A stretch of 64,000 nt of DNA from positions 5,081,501 to 5,145,500 of the forward strand of contig CM062216.1 in assembly GCA_031216445.1 (NCBI GenBank). Direction: 5' to 3'. Positions 62,674-64,000 of this stretch are shown in pieces (within the stretch, counting starts at the first letter, position 1; each line of letters starts with the position of its first letter). This stretch comes from Lateolabrax maculatus. Taxonomy: Eukaryota; Chordata; Actinopteri; Acropomatiformes; Lateolabracidae. Below the pieces are notes generated by a model. The model searched no databases. It was not told the origin of the DNA and worked only from the letters and a program-made list of their open reading frames with translations. A program made the translations under genes and the position numbers.

Positions 62674-62710
<37 letters not shown>
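62674..62710. repeat. (CA)n microsatellite
   Basis: Pure CA tract. Confidence 0.9.
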
Positions 62711-62715
<5 letters not shown>

Positions 62716-62929
62716 ATACAGTGATAGTGTGTCGACAGGTCAACAGACAGGCAGATGGACTGATATTCATGCATACACACAGCTCCTCTGCAGCTTAAAG
62801 AAGTCAGCGGCTGGTCACAGAGAGGATTAACAAAGTCTGACTGCCATCGCTCTGTTTCTCTTTTATAATCTCATTCTCTTTAAAAACATTCAGGTTCACC
62901 AGCTGTTTCAGAGAGTAAACACTCCTCAC

Positions 62930-63015
62930 ACCCTTTCTTAACCTTAAAGCTGCATTAACAGTCTGTTTAGCCACCAGGGGGCAGAAAAACCCACTGCAAG
63001 CGGACAGACGCAGGT
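62930..63015. repeat. Dispersed fish repeat with 'GCCACCAGGGGGCAG'
   Basis: 'aaagctgcattaacagtctg' then 'gccaccagggggcagaaaaa' is a frequent teleost dispersed sequence. Note the CTCF-core-like CCACCAGGGGGC. Confidence 0.5.
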
Positions 63016-63239
63016 TTCAGGTTGATTGTTGTACTAAAATCTCTCTACACGTTGGCCCTTTACTGTCCAACAGCCATAATGTAGATATGAGAGGAGCTGC
63101 TGATAGGCTCATCTGAGTTGCTTTCAGATATTACCGTGTGCTCGTTTTGCCTCGCGGGCTACAGACAAACTTCCTTACCTTACTTTTTTGGGGCCATATG
63201 CAGCCTGACAAAGGACATGCAGACACTGGGCTGAAAAAC

Positions 63240-63445
63240 ACAAATCTTTATTGCACATATTCATTTTACAATGAAAATTTGCACACTCCATCCTCTTCAT
63301 TTTATATTTTACATATTCTTTATTGTAATTTTCTATTTAATAATCTTAACTTGCAGTGCTTGTTTTTTTTTATCTTGCTATGTGTATTGTAATACAACGA
63401 AATACCAGGGCAAACTCCTTATATGTGAAAACCTATTTGAGAAAT
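63240..63445 (+). mobile_element. LINE 3' tail fragment
   Basis: AT-rich run ending 'caaactccttatatgtgaaa' and 'acctatttgagaaatgagtg', homologous to the tail at 17270-17330 but lacking its terminal TGATTCTG repeat. Confidence 0.5.
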
Positions 63446-64000
63446 GAGTGCAGCACATAATACAAACCTTTGTTATAAGACAAACTCCAATCACCTATTA
63501 TTCCAATGAAAAAATATCAGCCTTCAAGCCTTTCCTTGTGAAACATGAAAAAATGTCATTAAAGCATAACAAAACTAGCTCATCCAGGTATTTTTTCAGG
63601 TGCAGCAGATTCATTTATCAGTCACACACACTCACACTCTCCCATCAGGCTTTTGAGAAAGGTCAGAGAGTTGTCATTTTTCTCACAGTCGCCTCGTCTT
63701 GACAATCTGTATTAGCTGTAATATTCAGATGCTTGACAGATGATTCAGTCTCTGGTAGGTTTTAGCAGTTAGGACGCTTTCAAACTCGTTTTCACTCATC
63801 AGGCATTAATTTCTTCTGTAGTAGAATAACACGTTACAACTTCTGTCAGAAACTCCTGTGGGTTAAACGATGATGCCTAAACAATATAACTGACTTGCAT
63901 AAACTCACTAGCCTGGCCGATATCCAGTGAGGTCGGAGGAATCAGGGAGGCAGCGTGATGCAGCCGGAGGGAGGCTGTGACCACAGGCCCGTCAGCCAGC
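63446..64000. other. Window end, nothing recognised
   Basis: No exon, microsatellite or repeat family that I can name. Confidence 0.35.

Overview
The window looks like nuclear DNA of a ray-finned fish, probably a percomorph teleost. It has spliced vertebrate genes with GT-AG introns, many (CA)n/(TG)n microsatellites, L2/CR1-type LINE tails, a PIF/Harbinger relic and several dispersed inverted-repeat elements of kinds common in fish genomes. There is no operon-like packing, no CRISPR array and no recognisable tRNA or rRNA gene.

Three protein-coding genes can be supported, all in the left half. (1) Positions 342-4248 (+) hold the last seven coding exons of a C16orf89-like (UPF0764/DUF4735) secreted protein; its 5' end lies outside the window. 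(2) Positions 6351-22281 (-) hold a complete 19-exon gene for the intraflagellar transport protein IFT70 (TTC30, zebrafish fleer). All exon phases join into a 648-residue tetratricopeptide protein. It is tail-to-tail with gene 1, and a possible RFX X-box lies about 110 bp upstream of its start codon. (3) Positions 25996-29159 (+) hold a three-exon gene for a predicted small secreted protein of 159 residues with a helical segment, a Pro-Ala repeat and a basic tail; I do not recognise it. It is head-to-head with IFT70.

From about 29.2 kb to 64 kb I find no supportable host exon. This part holds dispersed repeats, two decayed LINE fragments, LINE 3' tails, a hAT-like non-autonomous element with an 8-bp target duplication, LTR-like segments, a Harbinger relic with pieces of both its genes, and microsatellites. 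Between these are stretches of repeat-free, moderately GC-rich DNA that could be intergenic regulatory sequence or part of a long intron; I cannot tell which.

I see no novel multi-gene system. The points most worth a second look are: the unrecognised secreted protein; an in-frame 48-bp candidate cassette exon in IFT70; TG/CA repeats abutting several IFT70 splice sites; a perfect 21-bp intronic hairpin; a same-family nested transposon insertion with a clean 8-bp target duplication; and an unnamed dispersed repeat shared between 9.6 kb and 55.9 kb.
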